Assembly: GCF_002102265.1 (NCBI RefSeq)
Contig: NZ_LQPG01000030.1
Location: 62,001-126,000 of the forward strand
Length of the DNA: 64,000 nucleotides
Reading direction: 5' to 3'
From: Mycolicibacter longobardus
GTDB taxonomy: Bacteria; Actinomycetota; Actinomycetes; Mycobacteriales; Mycobacteriaceae
The position numbers and the translations under genes are program-made. The notes below the pieces were generated by a model. It ran no database searches, was not told where the DNA came from, and was given only the letters and a program-made list of their open reading frames with translations. The first letter of the stretch is position 1. Each line of letters begins with the position of its first letter. Below are positions 61,444-64,000 of this stretch, piece after piece.

Positions 61444-61699
61444 CCGCACCTCCTTCTCTCCAGACGAAACAGACGCGCCACTGGGCGTTCACCCGGATGC
61501 TGTGCTGACCGCGACGGTCCCCGACCAGCCGTTCCAAGCGGTTCCCCGGTGGGATCCGCAGATCCTCCACGTCGCTCGCCGCATGAATCAGTTCGAGCTT
61601 GCGCAGCGTCGCCCGCTGAAGCGGTCGATCAATTCCCTTCACGTACTGCTCGTGCCAGATTCGTTCGGTGCTCTTGTCGCCGAACGATCTGATCACCAC
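61415..61699 (-). CDS. higB: HigB-type toxin
   Basis: 94 aa. MVIRSFGDKSTERIWHE, LHAASDVEDLRIPPGNRLERL-like segment (IHAASDVEDLRIPPGNRLE), IRVNAQWRVCFVWREG: a RelE-fold, ribosome-dependent mRNase of the HigB type. Toxin gene precedes antitoxin, the usual reversed order for this family. Confidence 0.93.
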   Translation of the reverse strand: MVIRSFGDKSTERIWHEQYVKGIDRPLQRATLRKLELIHAASDVEDLRIPPGNRLERLVGDRRGQHSIRVNAQWRVCFVWREGGADDVELVGYH

Positions 61700-61705
61700 G
61701 CCATC

Positions 61706-61740
61706 GTATAACGACTAACGTCAATAACGTTACACGTTAA
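61706..61740 (-). promoter_or_regulatory. HigA operator candidate
   Basis: The 17-bp segment TAACGTCAATAACGTTA has 6-bp inverted arms (TAACGT/ACGTTA); another AACGACTAACGT and ACACGTTA copy lie next to it. Located just before higB. Confidence 0.5.
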
Positions 61741-61822
61741 ACCAGAACTCCACCACGGCCATGACGTAGTCCTTGCCCTCCATGCGCACCTTGGCGGCGG
61801 CCATGACGCCAGACGCCGCGGG

Positions 61823-62830
61823 TCAGGTGGCGCTGCGGGCGTCTCTCAACGCGCGGAGCAACTCCTCATCCTGATCCGCCACCGCTGGGTCGGCCGCTCC
61901 GTCGGTGAGCAGCCGACGCCACCGTTCCAGGTCGAAATCCAGCGGCACCGTGCTGGTTATGAAGTCGTCGACGAGGTCGGCGAACCGTAGCGGGTCTTCA
62001 CGGAACGGGAAATGACCGGAATCGACGAAGGTTTCCAGCCGCGAATGCGGCATAGCGGCGTGTGCGAGCTTGGCGTGCGAATACGGCAGCACCAGATCGT
62101 GGGTGCCCCAGACGATCATGATCGGGAGCCGTTCGGTGAGGTAGCTGCGGTCGAGCATGGTGACCATCTGCCCGCGCCAATCCACCACGGCGCGCAGCGT
62201 CCGCACGAACGCCGCCCGCTTGCTCGGCGAACTCAAATCACCGAGCACCCGCAGAATCTCGGGCAGATCGACCAGAAGCGCCGGCAGGTCCACCTTGTCG
62301 AGCTGCCCCCGAACCGTCCGGAGCGCTGTCTCCAATCCTGGCACTGAAAGTGCGGCCAGCGCCTGCGGTGCGGCCGGCAGCGACGCCAGCCGCAGGGCGG
62401 GGTTGACCCCGCGCGTCACACCGCCGGCAGCCACCAACACCAGCCGCTGAACCATCTGTGGGTACTGGTAGCAGAACTGCATCGCCACCCCGCCGCCCAA
62501 GGAGTGCCCGATGACCGTCACCTGATCAAAACTCAAGACCGACAGCAGATCTCGCATACCGTTGGCGAACGCGGCGACGGAATAGTCAGCACGCGGCTGA
62601 TCCGAGAGCCCGTGACCGAGGAGATCCGGGGCGATCACCGTGTACTTCTGCGCCAGCAGCGGGATCAGCGGCTCCCAGGTCGACGAATTGTCTCCGATCC
62701 CGTGGATCAACAGCAGCGGCGGCCCGTCCCCGGCCACCCGATACGCCCGGAGATATCCGTGCACAGTTCGGTATTCGACTCGGACTGGATCATCCGAGAC
62801 CGGCCGCAATCGCCGATCATCCGCAACCAT
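61823..62830 (-). CDS. alpha/beta hydrolase
   Basis: 335 aa. LLLIHGIGDNSSTWEPL, APDLLGHGLSDQP, VIGHSLGGGVAMQF (serine nucleophile), WGTHDLVLPY (acid), and VDSGHFPFREDP (histidine): intact serine hydrolase triad. About 40 residues of variable tail follow. The N-terminus RVEYRTVHGYLRAYRVAG recalls a mycobacterial hydrolase family (Rv2715 type) from memory. Isolated on the minus strand between the TA islet and mobile debris. Confidence 0.88.
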   Translation of the reverse strand: MVADDRRLRPVSDDPVRVEYRTVHGYLRAYRVAGDGPPLLLIHGIGDNSSTWEPLIPLLAQKYTVIAPDLLGHGLSDQPRADYSVAAFANGMRDLLSVLSFDQVTVIGHSLGGGVAMQFCYQYPQMVQRLVLVAAGGVTRGVNPALRLASLPAAPQALAALSVPGLETALRTVRGQLDKVDLPALLVDLPEILRVLGDLSSPSKRAAFVRTLRAVVDWRGQMVTMLDRSYLTERLPIMIVWGTHDLVLPYSHAKLAHAAMPHSRLETFVDSGHFPFREDPLRFADLVDDFITSTVPLDFDLERWRRLLTDGAADPAVADQDEELLRALRDARSAT

Positions 62831-62906
62831 CCGGTCCTCCCACCATCCGCAGCTACCGACAGCTAACCGCCGACCGGCCCGCTGCGCACCCGATGTTTCG
62901 AGGATT

Positions 62907-62996
62907 TAACGCGCGACCCGTTGAAAGTAACGTCAAGCCGCCATTGACGACCAACTCAGCCAGCCTCAATCGGGCGCGTGGGGTCAGTGCTGGCAT
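62907..62996 (-). pseudogene. IS481-type transposase N-terminal fragment
   Basis: Minus-strand ATG at 62996 gives ALTPRARLRLAELVVNGGL, the N-terminal start typical of IS481 transposases (ALTPxGRLRL...), then loses similarity. It is inverted relative to the larger fragment at 63144-63500, suggesting rearrangement of an element. The gap 62997-63143 shows no gene; it contains GAAGGC/GCCTTC imperfect repeats. Confidence 0.5.
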
Positions 62997-63143
62997 TAGC
63001 GTGGACACGAAGGCTTCCTGGTTGATGAAGCGGTTTCTAGACAGCTCCACTTCACAACCGGAGGCCTTCACCTGTCTCAACGACCAGGCCAAAATCAACT
63101 CACTGCGGTACAACGTCCGTGGACACCACCGGGTGGCGGTGCC

Positions 63144-63500
63144 CGTGACAGCTATGCAACAGCGGCGAAACTGTTCATGGTTTCACCTCGCACGGCTGCC
63201 AAGTGGGCAGCTCGATACTGCGCAAAAAGTCCGGACGGGATGGCTGATCGCTCATTGCGGCCGCACCACAGCCCCGCCAAGACACCACCTGCGATAACTC
63301 GCCAGATCGTGCACCTGCGGTGGCGTCAACGCCTGGGACCGGTGCAGATCGCCGGCCAGTTGGCGATGCCGGCCTCGACGGTGCATGCGGTGTTGGTGCG
63401 CTGCCGAATCAACCGCCTCAACCACATCGACCACGTCACCGGTGAGCCGATTCGTCGCTACGAACACGGCCATCCCGGCTCGATGATTCACGTCGATGCA
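63144..63500 (+). pseudogene. IS481-family transposase fragment
   Basis: In frame from 63144: YATAAKLFMVSPRTAAKWAARY, DGMADRSLRPHHSPAKTP, RRRLGP-like LGPVQIAGQLAMPASTVHAVL, and RRYEHGHPGSMIHVDAG. This matches the helix-turn-helix half and the first DDE aspartate (HVD) of IS481 transposases. It stops at 63500 where a different frame takes over, and lacks the catalytic half. No inverted repeats were found at its ends. Confidence 0.8.
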
Positions 63501-63780
63501 GGCCCTCGAAGTCGGTACCTGCCGCGTCGCCGGTCACCTGCCCGACTTCGAGACGCAAGCGACGGCCTGGCAGTCCGGCCAGCACCAGCCCGACTCGCTC
63601 GCCGCTGCGGTGTTGGCCTTTGACGTGCTGGCGCATTCGATCGGGCAGGCGTGGGGCTTCGTCTCCCCGATCGACACCGAACGCCGGATGCGCGAGGGCT
63701 GTGGTACACCACCGCCCGCGTGGATGACCCGACGTCTGGGCGGATGGCGAAGCGCGGTGATCACCGCGCGTCCGCAGTGA
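63496..63780 (+). pseudogene. phage terminase large-subunit C-terminal fragment
   Basis: 94-codon frame: VAGHLPDFETQATAWQSGQHQPDSLAAAVLAFDVL. This looks like the tail of phage terminase nuclease domains (HVG.FPxLExQ.xTW.PG...SPDRxDAxVxA). The start of the gene is missing; it abuts the IS481 fragment without a gap, so the two joined by recombination. Prophage or phage-island remnant. Confidence 0.55.
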
Positions 63781-63797
63781 TCGCGTAAGCTTCGCCG

Positions 63798-64000
63798 ATG
63801 AAATCGGCCATCCTCATGCTGTTAGTGGCAGCTGTCGCCGTCTGCTCGGCAGCGTGTGGAGATAACCCGACCGCAGATCAGGCAGCCACCACGACCTCGC
63901 ACAATCCCGATCCCGAGGGCAGCTACCTACAAGCGCTGAAAGTCCGGAACATCACGCTCCGATTCGCTGGCGAGGCTAGTGATAGTTCCAGCGTCAAATA
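63798..64000 (+). CDS. DUF732-like lipoprotein, cut by window edge
   Basis: From ATG 63798: MKSAILMLLVAAVAVCSAAC with lipobox SAAC (cysteine 20), then a threonine-rich linker and YLQALKVRNITLRF, resembling the mycobacterial DUF732 domain. The frame is open to base 64000, so about 68 residues are visible. Secreted and lipid-anchored; function unknown. Confidence 0.75.
   Translation, partial: MKSAILMLLVAAVAVCSAACGDNPTADQAATTTSHNPDPEGSYLQALKVRNITLRFAGEASDSSSVK

Noticed and set aside
1..64000. CRISPR arrays, tRNA and rRNA genes
   Set aside because: Looked for evenly spaced repeats and cloverleaf or rRNA sequence; the eleven dispersed operator-like copies are not an array, and I saw no RNA genes other than the riboswitch.

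Overview
The window is high-GC actinobacterial DNA from a Mycobacterium/Mycolicibacterium-type genome. Supporting signs are a complete yrbEAB-mceABCDEF operon with an Mce-associated protein, several CYP450s, a mycofactocin-type SDR, a PrpR/PrpDBC methylcitrate locus, a cobalamin riboswitch before metE, and many TetR regulators. Both ends are cut: a P450 gene runs off the left edge and a lipoprotein gene off the right.

Region 1 (1-20.1 kb) and region 4 (43.6-57.6 kb) appear to be two halves of one lipid-catabolism regulon. Each ends with a fused double-TetR regulator of the Mce3R type (16741-18045 and 56362-57648). By eye I find eleven copies of a ~17-bp near-palindrome (consensus close to AACCWAATAYTTGTTCC), each just upstream of a gene or operon in these two regions, and none in the 23 kb between. 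The putative regulon holds the Mce importer, P450s, two AveC-like membrane proteins (a third sits under a local TetR), HSD17B4-like SDRs, a mycofactocin-type SDR, an aldehyde dehydrogenase, an Ltp-type aldolase/thiolase-like protein with its DUF35 partner, an amidohydrolase, an LLM flavoenzyme, a substrate-binding-protein-like protein with no signal peptide, and a MoxR/von Willebrand pair. The simplest reading is import and oxidative breakdown of a cyclic or branched lipid; the substrate is unknown.

Region 2 (20.2-34.3 kb): an NAD(P)-binding protein, the B12 riboswitch and metE, a VOC protein, a decayed GyrI-like gene, a crotonase, a sterol-desaturase-type hydroxylase with a FadR-type regulator, a large DUF3556-like membrane protein behind a KstR-like palindrome, a TetR, a P450, then prpC-prpB-prpD divergent from prpR with paired TTTGCAA boxes.

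Region 3 (35.6-43.6 kb): mostly single metabolic genes: DoxX, a WS/DGAT-like protein, three alpha/beta hydrolases, a class III nucleotide cyclase, a YiiX-like protein, an ABM monooxygenase, a DUF385 protein, OsmC, and a 53-aa membrane protein missed by length cut-offs.

Region 5 (57.7-64 kb): an accessory islet with two VapBC-type modules, a RelE module whose antitoxin lacks its N-terminus, a HigBA pair with a possible third gene, a DUF6998-like gene plus a decayed internally deleted copy, then an alpha/beta hydrolase and mobile-element debris (IS481 pieces in opposite orientation, a terminase C-terminus).
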